The notes under the pieces were generated by a model. That model was not told the DNA's origin. It saw nothing but the letters and a program-made list of their open reading frames with translations, and ran no database searches. Below, one piece after another: positions 36,841 to 47,875 of a DNA stretch of 64,000 nt. This DNA is from Pseudoscleropodium purum. Its lineage: Eukaryota; Streptophyta; Bryopsida; Hypnales; Brachytheciaceae. A program made the translations under genes and the position numbers. The number at the start of each line of letters is the position of its first letter. Positions within the stretch are counted from its first letter, which is position 1. The stretch is from positions 6,822,501 to 6,886,500 of the forward strand of contig OZ017796.1 in the NCBI GenBank assembly GCA_963969395.1, in the 5' to 3' direction.

Positions 36841-37321
36841 TTGGGGAATTCCGGATTGTAAGGGTGGCTATTGAGTGGCTAACCGAGAAATTAGGAATTT
36901 GACGTTTGTTATGAATTCTTTTTGAGTTCGTTTTGGCCATGCTGATGAAAGATCGACTGGATTAGGGTTAGGGTGCTGAGGTTGCAAATGCATCTAAAGC
37001 TTGGATTGGGTATCTGCGAATTGGTAGGGTGGCAGTAGAGTGACCTGCTTTGTTGCCAACCGAGGAATTAGGGTTTTGGCATTTGTTGATTCTTTTGGAG
37101 TTCGTTCAGGCCATGGTGACTAAAGATCAATTGGATTAGGGTTCGGGTTCAGGTCCAGAGGCTTCACTTTCATGCAAATCTTTGATTGGGGATCCGCAAA
37201 TTGGTAGGGTGGGAATTGAATAGCTGCTTTGTTGCCAGCCAAGGAATTAGGGTTTGCCTTGTCAATTTTTTTGAAGTCGTTCCGGCCATGGTGATGAGCG
37301 ACTGACAGAGCTCGAGTCAAG
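36841..37321 (+). promoter_or_regulatory. Triplicated 5' leader with mini upstream ORFs and telo-boxes
   Basis: Three diverged direct copies start at 36841, 37005 and 37185 (ATTGGG, then GGTAGGGTGG or AAGGGTGGC, GAATTAGGGTTT or a variant, GAGTTCGTT, GGCCATG). Each has an upstream ATG in the same place: 36939-36965 encodes MLMKDRLD, 37113-37139 encodes MVTKDQLD and 37288-37305 encodes MVMSD, each ended by a stop. Telo-box AAACCCTAA (inverse TTAGGGTTT) is present at 37068-37076 and 37247-37255; such boxes are known in plant promoters of translation and growth genes. The last copy ends 17 bases before the TXNL4B-like start codon, so the third mini-ORF at least should lie in the mRNA leader. Confidence 0.7.
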
Positions 37322-39369
37322 ATGAGTTACTTGTTAGAGAGTTTGACGAAGAAGGAGGATGTGGACAAGCTTATCCTCAACACTATTGACAAAGTTCTCG
37401 TCCTTCGCGTCGGCCGCGCTTCGGATGTTGTCTGCATGCAGCTTGATGAGATTGTGAGTGCTCTTCTCCTCCTTTGAAATTATGCTTCGTGGATGGATTA
37501 CGAAATATCTTAGGTAGTAGAGATTTCGATAACCTTGATTGTGATATGTATTTTCAGTTTTAGGGTTTATACTGGTGAGTACAATATGCTGTCGTTAATG
37601 ACGTAAACTATGATTGCACTCAGATTTCAAATTGAGATTTTGTGCTCAAATTTCCAACTGAATGTTTTGAATATATCTTTGCTGGATAATTACTGAAATT
37701 GTGCCTCTATTGAGCTAAAATATGCTTAATAACTCAATAGCATGAAGAACAAAGTAAGTATCTTGAGGTGCAAGTATTGCAACAGACTACACAAATTTCC
37801 AACAATTAATCTGTTATTTTGAAGTCTATTCTGCATTTTTGGGTCATGGCAGTAATCATCCGTTGGACAGCTTGTGATGTGCTTCTAACAAACCTTTTCC
37901 CAAGTTTTCATTTTCTGTATTGAGATTGCAATGATCAATTGAAGTTTTTTGGCCAGGGTTTCAGCAAGTCTTTTATACCTGGTGTTCCAGTTAATTTAAG
38001 ATTCGGTTCGGTGATTGAGGAATGCATTCTGAATTCATATATGGCAATTATATTTAGAAAGTATTTGAATACAAAAATGGTTTAAATTAAGTTGTGTGAA
38101 AGTTAGGTTTGTAAAGTTCAAATCTTAGATCAGAAGTGTAATGTGTGCCTGTCCTGTGTGCAGCTTGCGAAATCGGTTCGAGATGTGAGCAAGTTTGCCT
38201 CGATTGCGTTGATTGACGCAGATGCCCCTGAAATCCAGGCTTACATCAAATACTTTGATATTTCGCTCATACCAGCCACGATTTTCTTCTTCAATGCTCA
38301 CCACATGAAGATGGACTCTGGGTATGGTTTCTAATAGTGCTTTTCCCTATTTTGGATGCTTCTTGTTGGATGCAAAGTTATGAATGTTTTGTCAAGTGCA
38401 TCCAGCTTGATGCTCGATCATCTCTTCCCTGAAGAGTGGGCACTTTGGTTCCTGACTTTCTTAGTTATCCGGGTTCTGATGTTCTGAGGACGCCCCTTTT
38501 GAAAATGTGTTGATATGGACAGAACTCCTGATCATACGAAGTGGATTGGAGCTCTTCACTCTAAGCAAGATTTTATCGATGTTGTAGAGGTATGTTCGAC
38601 TCGGTAAAAATTAAAAAAAAAAAAATATTGTCAATTACTTACCTGCACAAATTATTAAGAAGACATTGTCGTAAGATTTGGGTCGTTCGGAGGGAGGAAG
38701 AATCTTTTTACGAAGAAGTTATCGTTTCATGCATTCTAATGTGTTCGTATATTTGGATGTTTTGAGTGTTTGTGTATGTGTTTGTGTTCATATGTTGGAG
38801 TGCTGGTAATAGTTTGTTGTGTGTGTTTGAGAATTTGAGTGTTTTTGTGTTGGTGTGTTTGAGTGTTAGTGTGTGTTCTGCTTGATGTGAATTTTCCGAT
38901 TTTCGTTCCTTTTCCTTATTGTTTAGTTCTGCAAGAAAGCTATTAGCAATCTCCAGTTTCGGGGGAGTAGAGGTGGTTTCTGTGGTCCATTCGGTTCCCA
39001 ACGAGTTGAGCATCAATGTGTCAAGAAATCACACTTATCAAGATATAGAGTCACAAGGTGTTGTTTTATCTCTGGACGCATTTATCATCCTGTAAAATCT
39101 AAGTTCTTCATGGGTTGTGCAATAGTGAATTCAGGTAACCAAGCCTTGTGGACTAAATGAATTTCTGCTGACATGCATCTGATTGGAGTCATTACGGAAA
39201 TCTTAAGGAAGACACCTTTGGCCTAGATCTACAGAAGTACTAAAAATTCTTTTTAAACTTTTTGGTGTAGGTTATTTTTAGGGGAGCTATGAAAGGGAAG
39301 CTGATTGTAACTTGTCCGCTTCCCAAAGAGAGAGTACCAAAGTTTGAGCTGCTGTACGGAAATATTTGA
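37322..39369 (+). CDS. TXNL4B: Dim1-like thioredoxin-fold splicing protein (TXNL4B type)
   Basis: Four exons: 37322-37453, 38164-38321, 38523-38589 and 39271-39369, with GT-AG junctions and consistent phases, giving 151 aa. The start MSYLLESLTKKEDVDK, the core VLVLRVGRASDVVCMQLDEI, the middle YFDISLIPATIFFFNAHHMK and the end FRGAMKGKLIV are collinear with the TXNL4B branch of the Dim1 family (human protein about 149 aa), not the U5-15K (YLS8) branch. Dim1 proteins have a thioredoxin fold without the CxxC redox pair, and none is seen here. TXNL4B is reported to bind the tri-snRNP protein PRP6 and act in nuclear pre-mRNA splicing; that role is taken from the family. The first ATG after the triplicated leader opens the family motif. 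Intron 3 is GT-rich near 38750-38880. The product looks intact. Confidence 0.95.
38735..38885. repeat. GT-rich low-complexity tract in intron 3
   Basis: Irregular repeats of TGTGTTTGAGTGTT and related strings on the plus strand, inside the last intron of the TXNL4B-like gene. Plant introns are often T-rich, but this GT bias is local. Confidence 0.6.
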
Positions 39370-40941
39370 CGCTTGATTCAGTTGCAACGAAAATTCCTTG
39401 GAGTTGGACCGATAAACTGCACGAAGAGGATTGACAGCAGACAAACAGTGGATGAATACAACCACAACTTAGTTCGACATCTTTGCACTTGGTTTGAGGA
39501 TCTTTGAGTACATATTGTATCATTGTTACTGGTAGGAATATCAGGTAAGCGACAACCAGCACTTTGCGATACACTCTGGTCTTCCAGGAGGTGTATATCA
39601 ATCAAACTTTAGTCGCATTGGCATTCCTTGGCATTCCAAGCTGTCCTTGGAATTAAGCTTTTGCATGCGATGCTCATAGAACATCTCAAATTTCTGCCTT
39701 TTGTATGATAGAGGGCTGGTTGTTATCAGGATTGTTTTGTGGAAGGGTGCCTGACCATAGATACCGTATCACTAAATTTCTAGAGACATTTTTTTTTCAG
39801 TATGCTTGTATTCACTCTCAAATTCGTGCTTCAATCTTCGAATGTCGGTGACCACAAAAATTGCAGGGTAGAACAAAGCTTTACAAGTGGTGTCAGACGC
39901 AGACTTGTCAACCTCTGCTTCCATCTGTAAGCAGATTTCTGGGTCCAAAGAGTAGCCGGATATGCGACGAAGTGCTGGCCTGCGTGAGGCAAGAAACAAT
40001 AATGAAGCAAGTATACACTAAATGATACGGAGTATTAGAATGAGGGTTTGAGTCTTGTTGGAAGTACATTATTGATGTCATTTCAGCATTTTATCACTCA
40101 CCAAATTGGTCAAGAAATGAGTACAAAATCTTCCAAAAAAGATTAGGGCAACTTCTAGTGCACTCTGTTTGTTGTGCACCTTTGATTGTACCTTCTATGC
40201 ACTCAATTCTTTGAATTTGGAGGTGTATAATAGCTCAATGGAAGTGCATTTTTAGTTAGGCCTTGAAGGGGTATAAATAGCTTTTTACTAGGGCCTTGAA
40301 TGATAAAATTTCATATTGATAATTTGAATGCAATGTTAATTATGTCAAAAAAATTTATTTTATTCCTTGGCAATGATGCTTCCAATCTTGATACATGGAG
40401 GAGTTGATTGGATGATTTTTTTTGTATATTATGGCAAAATAATTGCTAAAAGAAGATAGAAGTGATCTTTCTAAGTTGGTAGCTTTAAGGCATCTTCAAT
40501 CATAGACTTCTAAACTTAGCAAGGCAAATTCTAGAGCCCTTTGAGGAAGCCCTTATGTTGCTAGTCTTGAGGGCTTGTCTTAAGGGCATATCTTGTGGAA
40601 AAAAAATTGTCACTTTGAGCATTGTCTAGAATATAGTGCAACCACCTATAGTCGACCACTTAAGCAATTCCATACATGTTTTGGAGTAATATAAGGCAAT
40701 GTAAATTTTTTGCCATGTAGGAAGATAGAAATCACAAGGATTGTAAATTTTTGGTAATTTTATGTTTCAAATTGAAATTATTATGAATTTTGAAAGCCAA
40801 TAGTTAGTCTAAATACATAGTTAATATATAGAATCTTCTAATTCCAATCATTCAAGATCTAATTTCTTGCTCACTATTTTGGGACATTTATCATGACCTT
40901 ATTAGCCTTTAGTTTGAAAAAGAGAGAAAAAAAAAATTAAA
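39370..40941. other. 3' flank of the TXNL4B-like gene and intergenic DNA
   Basis: The first several hundred bases keep a gene-like composition and are probably 3' untranslated sequence and terminator; no strong AATAAA was found. From about 40000 the sequence becomes AT-rich intergenic DNA. Short minus-strand open stretches here show no domain. Confidence 0.45.
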
Positions 40942-41892
40942 TTAACCCCTAAAATTCTATGACTATGTTTTCACCAAAAAACGCTCAAAAACTATCATTT
41001 TTAGTACAAATACCAAATTTTTGAAAAAAACTTATTTTGACATATGTAACCATAGGATCTTGTAGTTTGTTGACTTGAAAATATGAGGTTAAAATTTCAA
41101 AAATTTTCATTGTGTGGATTGCAAGATATTAGCATTTATATTCATTAAAATCATTTTTTGGGCCTTGCAAAAAGTAAGGGTAGCTGCACTTCACAAGCTC
41201 ACTTTTTGATGAAAAAATGACCAAAATGGTGGTGATTCTTTGGATTTTTTTTCTTGGACAAGTTGGCTACATGTTTGAAAATTTTTAGATCTATTGGAAT
41301 TGTACAACATATAGGAAAAAAGTAATAAGTAGATAATAGTAGAAAATTATTCAAAATACTAAATTATTAAGAATTTAATAATGGAATTTAAAGGTGCCAA
41401 TTCCAATGGTTGAAATGTTGTAATAAAGAATCTACATCATATGATTTTATATTTTTTTTTCCAAAATATTGAAAATTGGGTATGATAAAAGATTTCAAAA
41501 TTTATTTTGGAGTTGATAATCTATAATTGTCAGCAAACAAAAAATTCTCATAACTTTTGACTCATTGATTCAAATGGTATGATTCAAAGCTTTCCATGCA
41601 TATGTATTTGTAGAAAACCAATTTCAAATTTTTGTTTCTGAAATTTAAAAAAAAAAAAGACTTTTTCCAATATGTCCAAATTGCCTAGTTACAAGGGAAA
41701 AAAAGTAATATATTAGGCTATAACTTTTGACTCCTATTTCCAAATGTTAGGAAATTTTGTACATATGAAAGATATTCCTTGTCCCCACCTTCTCTTAAAA
41801 TTTGAGCCAAAATTATGAAAATCTCTAACCACACGCATTTGCCCCAAAAATGTATGTAGCCAATAAATGCAGCTTGGTCCTTCAGGGATTAA
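40942..41892 (+). mobile_element. TTAA-bounded element, subfamily A copy 7
   Basis: Complete 951-bp copy. The left end is TTAACCCCTAAAATTC and the right end is TTGGTCCTTCAGGGATTAA. It has the full standard A order, including TAGGATCTTGTAGT, GGTAGCTGCACTTCACAAG, GGAATTGTACAACATATAGG and CTATAACTTTTGACTC. No open frame. Confidence 0.82.
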
Positions 41893-42206
41893 GCTTTGGT
41901 TGGAAATGATTGTGCCCTAAAGTAGGTTTGGTGTACGTCCCTGGTTGAAGATGGGTGGTTCTACACTTCTACCATACATGAAACCAAAAAAATCCACAGT
42001 CCTAACATGGAGTTGACAATTGCATTTGCTGAAGGGGTGTAAAAACAAAAACTGAGACTGAAATGATTGTGACAAAATCATATATACTGGCAGCATAATT
42101 AAGTACTTACAGAAACTTTGTCCACTGGGCAAGCAAATTAAAAAGAAAGATCATGGATTCATGGCTTCATTTGAAGGCTGTAGAGTTAATGATTCACTCC
42201 ATTACA
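41893..42206. other. Spacer
   Basis: No feature recognised; a minus-strand open stretch at 41917-42132 has no similarity that I can name. Confidence 0.35.
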
Positions 42207-42324
42207 CTAACAGAAAGTGTTGAGTTTCAGCAACAATTCATGACCAGCATTCTCCTTGTTCTTGACAGTCATTCCTGTCAGCATCTCATGAAGTAAGTAA
42301 CGCAACTGCGGTGCCAGCACTTCT
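42207..42324 (-). other. Possible terminal exon of an unassigned minus-strand gene
   Basis: After an acceptor-like TGTATCAG (42325-42332, read on the minus strand) the frame reads REVLAPQLRYLLHEML, TGMTVKNKENAG and HELLLKLNTFC, then stop at 42207. The composition is protein-like, unlike neighbouring chance frames, but I do not recognise the family, and convincing upstream exons could not be joined. It could be the last exon of a gene whose 5' part lies in the GC-rich island at 43270-44000, or an isolated remnant. Confidence 0.3.
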
Positions 42325-42497
42325 CTGATACAATTTGCTTAGTTATAATTATAATTGCTCATTTCCTAAATATCCTGAGAATCTGAAAATCTGTTGTGTA
42401 GCGTAGCATTACACACAATACACATTACATTGGACACTGACATTCGGACAGTCTTGTAGAACACTTAAAAACGAGATTTGAAGGTTTTATAGCCATA

Positions 42498-42887
42498 TAT
42501 AAGGTAGAAGTACCTATTTTGGATAACTTAAGCATTTCAAACTGAATGATGTGGGAAAGTCACGAGGAACTCACTTCAGTATGTGTGCAAAAATAAGATT
42601 GTAGAAGAATGCCAAAAAAACTGAATTTTTTTTCCACCAAGAATGAATATATTATTGGATTTAAAAGTAGATTTTGCTCCCTAATCCATTCTTGTTTCAT
42701 AGGGTCACCTATTGTGTTCAGCTTTGGCACTTCTCCCTAAGTCAAGAAAGAAGAGAGATGGATGGACGAGAAAGTACAAACCAAGAATATTTTTCAATGA
42801 CCACTGCATTTAGCTATTGTCCACAATAGGTTAGTCTATGATGCAATTACACGAGGCTTTGTCCAAAATAGGTACTTCTACCTTATA
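42498..42887. mobile_element. 390-bp TIR element (MITE)
   Basis: The left end is TATAAGGTAGAAGTACCTAT followed by TTTGGA. The right end is the exact inverse, TCCAAAATAGGTACTTC followed by TACCTTATA. The inverted repeat is perfect over 26 bp. Flanks are ATA on the left and TGC on the right; a TA-type duplication is possible because the repeat itself ends in TATA. No open frame. Confidence 0.8.
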
Positions 42888-43269
42888 TGCTTGAGAATGT
42901 TATAGTGGAAGCTAGGGTGAATGAAAACAATAGAATGAAGATTGCAAGTGGAAACGGTTTGAAGATGTTAAAGTACGTTTCATTTGTGTCAAACAGAAAA
43001 AAGAAAAAAAAAAAAGATGTTAAAGTACATATGCCATATGGAGATCTTTGAAATTGGTATAATCTTCGAAATCAACATGGCAAGTGGAAATCTTCATGGC
43101 AAGTCAGTTAAGTTATCCCATCAACTTGAACAAAACATTGCTTTCAAGTCTCAACTGAACTGGTTTAAGTTATTATTATGTTACCCTGCACCTAACGAAG
43201 AACTTCCACAATTACCAGAATCTCTGTCCAAGCCCATTACTCTTATCAGTGGTACTTCTGTAAGTGATC
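42888..43269. other. Spacer
   Basis: No feature recognised. A plus-strand open stretch from 42984 to 43394 has no recognisable domain. Confidence 0.35.
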
Positions 43270-44000
43270 ACCAGATCATTCAATGCCATTGGGATTACCA
43301 AGGTGGAGAACACCAATGGGAGGGATGCGGAACATGTGCAGAACTGCAAACTGCAAACATGCCCAAGAGACCATTAACTTACATTACTTCGTAGGACAGC
43401 ATCTTTGGGGTGAGGAGCTGCTGCTAGCTCGACCTGCTCCCATGTCGTCTGGGCGGTACCAGAGGGAACGGTCCGGGGCGAAGGTCGGTCGGTTTAATAT
43501 ATAAGGCTGATCATGCCAGCTTTTTAATGGCTTCTACCTAACTAGCACTAGTTAATGAAGCTCCAAGACCTGGTGGTGATCGATGAGACTGTCAGACCGG
43601 TCGACCATGGACATCGGTCGATCGGCTTAAGTAGTTCAGTTCAGTTACGTTATTTATTTTTTTAATTTTTTACACAAATATATGAAACGGCTTAAGTTAC
43701 GTTATCATAGCTCAGAAGCTTAACGTAGCTAGGCTCTCGATCGATTCAGTTGGGTCATCGATTTGCCGTACAGCTAGACAGCTCAGAATTGAAGGCCAGA
43801 GCTCACGGTACTGTACAAAACTGTCTTGCAGCAGACTCCGGGTACGTACGTCGCGTAGTTTGGTACTGGAAATGTGGGAGCTAGCGAGCCAGCCAGCCAG
43901 TAGACACCACGCCGTGTCTGTGATCTGCTGCGGCTATAAGTTACTTGAGGAATTTTTACTTCACTACGGTTCTAGTACTTGCTCTCAAAGCATGTGATTC
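43270..44000. other. GC- and CpG-rich island without a recognised gene
   Basis: CpG-containing strings such as GGTCGACC, TCGATCGG, GGTACGTACGTCGCG and CGGTCCGGGGCG are dense here and nearly absent elsewhere outside genes. Several short palindromes (GATCGATC, GGTCGACC) occur. Open stretches on both strands are short and unrecognised. On the minus strand a run without stops (about 43384-43487) reads TTWEQVELAAAPHPKD and then AVLRSN before a GTAAGT donor-like site. It may be a promoter or first-exon region of an unassigned gene, or a long non-coding RNA locus. Confidence 0.4.
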
Positions 44001-44077
44001 TTGATTTCAGAGTGCTGTTGTGTCCACTTTGTGAGTTAGATTGAGAATACTAGCTGTGAAGGAGTAAGCTTCAGGTA

Positions 44078-44340
44078 GGTACACCCAAATGTGCCACTGA
44101 CCTTAAACGGCCATCTACATTGTGTGTACATATCCAAAGTCAATTCTATACCTATGTGGAAGAAATGCTTTTAGAATCAAACTTTGATCCTTAATAACTT
44201 TTGCATATAGTATCCAAATGCCATGTTCTTTGGTGTATTAGAACCTTCTTTCATTTGCCAACAAGAATATATGAAAATCTGACTAGTCTAAGAATTAGAA
44301 AATAGTCCCAGTAGCAAAAAGTGGCAGTTTTGGAAGTACC
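44078..44340 (+). mobile_element. Short TIR element, family F copy 2
   Basis: The left end is AGGTAGGTACACCC and the right end is GGAAGTACCTACA. The interior order (GTGGAAGAAATG, TAATAACTTTTGCAT, TATCCAAATG, AAATCTGACTAGTCTAA) matches 35880-36165. Non-coding. Confidence 0.68.
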
Positions 44341-45268
44341 TACATTAATCCTTCAGAGTATCATCTTCAATGCAGCGCAAGTTGCTCTTACAATATGAAT
44401 TGTTCACAAAAGAGGATTGAGGGAAGAACTAACTATAGAAGCACCCCAAACCAAACATGTATCCAATGGCATCACTTTTTAGACATAGTAGTTATTTCAA
44501 AACCTAAATTTAGGTAGACCATAGATAGCATAAGATTTGCTGATCAAAATGATAAGCTATCTACAATTTATCTAGATTAGGTTTTAGAATCATTGCCTTA
44601 CCTAGAAAGTGATGCCAATGGGTATATGGTTAGTTTTGGATGCTTTGACCTTACTTGAAAACAAAAATGTATATACTTGAAGATTTATATAAACACATCT
44701 TCATGTATCTTGAATTGTAAAAGTAGAAGTTTTGTATTTCACTATTAATAATTGTAGTTTTTTTAACATGCATTTGATTGACTATAGACATAGAAGTTGA
44801 CATTAGTAGAAGCATTGAAGCAATTAACAATTGTAAATATAAAGTTTTCATCAAGAAACTGGAAAAAAAACTCTCTCTTTGATTTTCTTTAAAATTGGGA
44901 CTTAATTGATCAAGAAGATGAAACATTTAGAATACTTTTATTGTTCAAACTTTTGGCTGATTGAAATACATATGATTTTTTATTTTTAGCTTGGCCATAT
45001 CTAGAAGTTAGTGTATTTTACACCTGTTTTGTTCAAACTTTGATTTTTAGAATTAAATTTACACTTACACCATGATCTACTTTGCTTTCCAACAATACTT
45101 TTCCACAATGATCCCAAAACTATCCCATCAAAACAATACAAAATTCAATTCCATTAAGTCCATGTATTGCAATGATTGAAGCAATGATAAATTCTCATAA
45201 GAATCTGTAGTATATAAGCTCAATAAATACCATTCACTCACTACCAACACTCATGGTCCAAGTTAGAA
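44341..45268. other. AT-rich intergenic DNA
   Basis: No gene or defined repeat was recognised. Confidence 0.45.
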
Positions 45269-45490
45269 CACTATAAGAGAAAGGTGTCTTTTAAGTGAAT
45301 TTTTAAATATAGTTCTAGACATAAGATTAGAAATAATGATTGTTAAGGATATTTTCAATAAAAATTTACTAGAAATTCATGTGTTTCTAGTAAAATTTTG
45401 TTGAAAATCTCTTTAAAGGTCATTACCTATAATCTTATGTCTAGGACTATACTTAAAAACTTACTTGAAACACACCATGCTCTTGTCATG
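45269..45490. mobile_element. CACTA-type MITE, copy 1
   Basis: Starts CACTATAAGAGAAAGGTGT and ends in the inverse, ACACCATGCTCTTGTCATG. The 3-bp GAA is duplicated on both sides (45266-45268 and 45491-45493). The whole 222 bp is close to palindromic (AAATATAGTTCTAGACATAAG against CTTATGTCTAGGACTATAC). CACTACAAGAAAA-like ends and 3-bp duplications define the CACTA (EnSpm/CMC) superfamily. It is non-coding and would have needed a transposase from elsewhere. Confidence 0.85.
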
Positions 45491-45737
45491 GAATATAGAA
45501 CCACTAGTGATAATTATTGTAGGTCCTTGTGTAGCACAACCATAGTTATGCCATCTATCAATCACTTCAATATAAATGTCTCAAAATCCTCATTTTGGCT
45601 ATTAAAAATACACTCTCTAATATTAATACCACTACCACTAAATATGCCACTTATATACTATTATGCAAAAAAGATTCTAAGAAAAAAATCAAATACTTTC
45701 CAATGTACAAAATACCATAAAACAAACAATGTTCTTT

Positions 45738-45925
45738 CACTACAAGAGAGAAAAGAGTTTTAAATATAGTCCTATGATTAATAACCTATTAAGAGATTTC
45801 TAGTAAAATTTTACTAGATATGCATGTATTTTTGGTAATACTACACTAAAATTCTTTGAAAAGATTGTTAATTATGGGACTATGCTACTAAGACTATACT
45901 TAAAACACCCCTTTTTCTTGTAGTA
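45738..45925. mobile_element. CACTA-type MITE, copy 2
   Basis: Starts CACTACAAGAGAGAAAAGAG and ends CCCCTTTTTCTTGTAGTA, flanked by TTT on both sides (45735-45737 and 45926-45928). The interior is nearly palindromic and related to copy 1 (TTTTAAATATAGTCCTA, TTTCTAGTAAAATTTTACTAG). Non-coding, 188 bp. Confidence 0.85.
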
Positions 45926-47150
45926 TTTAGATCACCTCTACCCCAATCCTACACTCATTGCACCCCTTTTTACAACTCTAAGGAATCATTCAACTCTCAA
46001 CCTATTCTCTCTCTTTTCTCAAATTAAATCAGTTGGTGCAAAGTCTTCTTTCTACAAAAATATACAGTCTAATAGTCATTCAAATTGACTTTGTGGAGCC
46101 CAATGTGGGACCATAATTGATGAGTAAACTTTTCGTGTGTACTATCTACTTAGAGTGGTTGAAATTATTTCTCTCTTTGAACACTTTGGATTGCTACTCT
46201 TTATTTAATTATTGTTTTGCATTGTTTACTCATTGTATTTTTTGTTAGCTCATATTTTCAATGATATATTTTTGTTTTTGTAATATAGTGCTGATTGGGA
46301 AGCTCACCGAGAAACCCAATACAACAACAATATCTCAATAATTAGGTGTAGTCATTCACTTTTCAATTTCGATGAAAACAAATTTGAAGTGATTGATAGT
46401 TTTGTAAAGCTTACTATTGATCATAGTTGTATGAGTCAAATGTTGTCAAAGAGCTTGAATCATGGTGTCCAAGTTGACTATAGAGTTCCAATTTTTGCTA
46501 GCTTTGCCATTTTAATTTCTTTTGTGAATTGTGTCTTCATTTCCCCCCTCCTACACTTGTCATGTGTTTGATGCCAAGTCCACTCAAACTCATTTGGAAA
46601 TTGTTCATTTTTCATCTTCAAAAACTACTCCTAATTATCCTTTCTAATGGGCTTGCGGTTTCTACTTCTAATATTTTTGTTCATTGATATATTCACAATA
46701 CATCTAAAACATCTTCACTCCAATGCCTCTTTTGCATAAGTGCTACGGGTGGCTTCTTAGCCAACACTAGTTTTGCCCTTCATGCAAATTACAAAATTGT
46801 ACCATTGGAAATGTTGTATTGAAGCACCAAGCTACAATACAAGCTTGATGTTTTTTTTGTTTTTTGTTTTTAATTTTTAATTTAAAAAAGAACTTGATGT
46901 TTTCAACACACCATTTCCACTAGTGTAAGTAGCTAATTGCAAGTGTTTCTATCCAAATAAATATATGTTACTTTTGTACATCTCTTTTTATATGATCATT
47001 GGTCTAATCTTCTACTTGATTATTATAGAAATATCCTTATGTGAAAATCTTTAAATTCTATTACTCCAAAATATCCACAAATCTCAATTCTACTATAGTA
47101 GATATAAGAAATGAATTATTATGAATGATGGGCCTCAATATGCCATTATT
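45926..47150. other. AT-rich intergenic DNA
   Basis: No gene was seen; short open stretches near 46389-46571 lack recognisable motifs. Confidence 0.45.
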
Positions 47151-47875
47151 GCTTTTAACGCTTGTTTCACTTTTGATCTTTAAAACCATTTTGCACTATT
47201 GCCAAATCTCTACCTATGGATAGAGATAAATAAACAAATAAACAATCAAAGTGACATGGTACGACGACATGACACATGCTTCAACCAAATGTCAACCCCA
47301 AAACAAACACAGATGAAAATCATCCCAAAGCGTCATTATCATCCGGGCCGGTCGCCACGAACTGGAATCAGCTGGACTGCTGCTACGGACTCTGTCTCTG
47401 GAGCGCCTGTGCTGCAGAAGGCGGATTGGGAAGACGAAGACGAGCTGCCTGCTTTGGCGGGGACGAAGGGCCTGCGAGTTGCGCCATTCTGCTTTGCTTC
47501 GTCGGTACTGTAGAAGTTGGAGCGCATCTACAGTAGACGAAGGTTTTCTCCGCGGCCATTTTCCCAAGCGCAAACAGTCGGACGTCGGTCGGGGTTTTCG
47601 CAAGGGTCGGTGAGTTTTTCGCAGCGCAAACGCGAGCTTCTCGGGAGCGGATCCGACTTCGAACGGAACGAAGCCGTTCCCTTTTGATCTCATGTGCGCG
47701 TTTTACCCTAAGCTTATTGCGTATTGCACGGAGCAGGGGAGGATGATATTTGCGTGGAGAATCCGAGGGGTCACTCGATGTGAATTGGAGAACGGGTGTT
47801 GGCGGAAAGACTTCAGGCGAGAGTTTCTTTAGAAAAAAATACAGAGGATTAGGGCTAGTGCTTGGTGCAGGAACT
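47151..47875 (+). promoter_or_regulatory. Promoter and 5' leader region of the SCAR gene
   Basis: Composition switches abruptly from AT-rich to GC-richer at about 47320 and stays so up to the SCAR start codon. Long open stretches on the minus strand (47292-48003) are a by-product of this composition; none resembles a known protein. No TATA box could be placed with confidence. Confidence 0.45.

Noticed and set aside
42984..43504. Plus-strand open stretches of 136 and 73 residues in the CpG-rich island
   Set aside because: Two overlapping frames, atypical residue order and no domain; retained only as a gene-like island.
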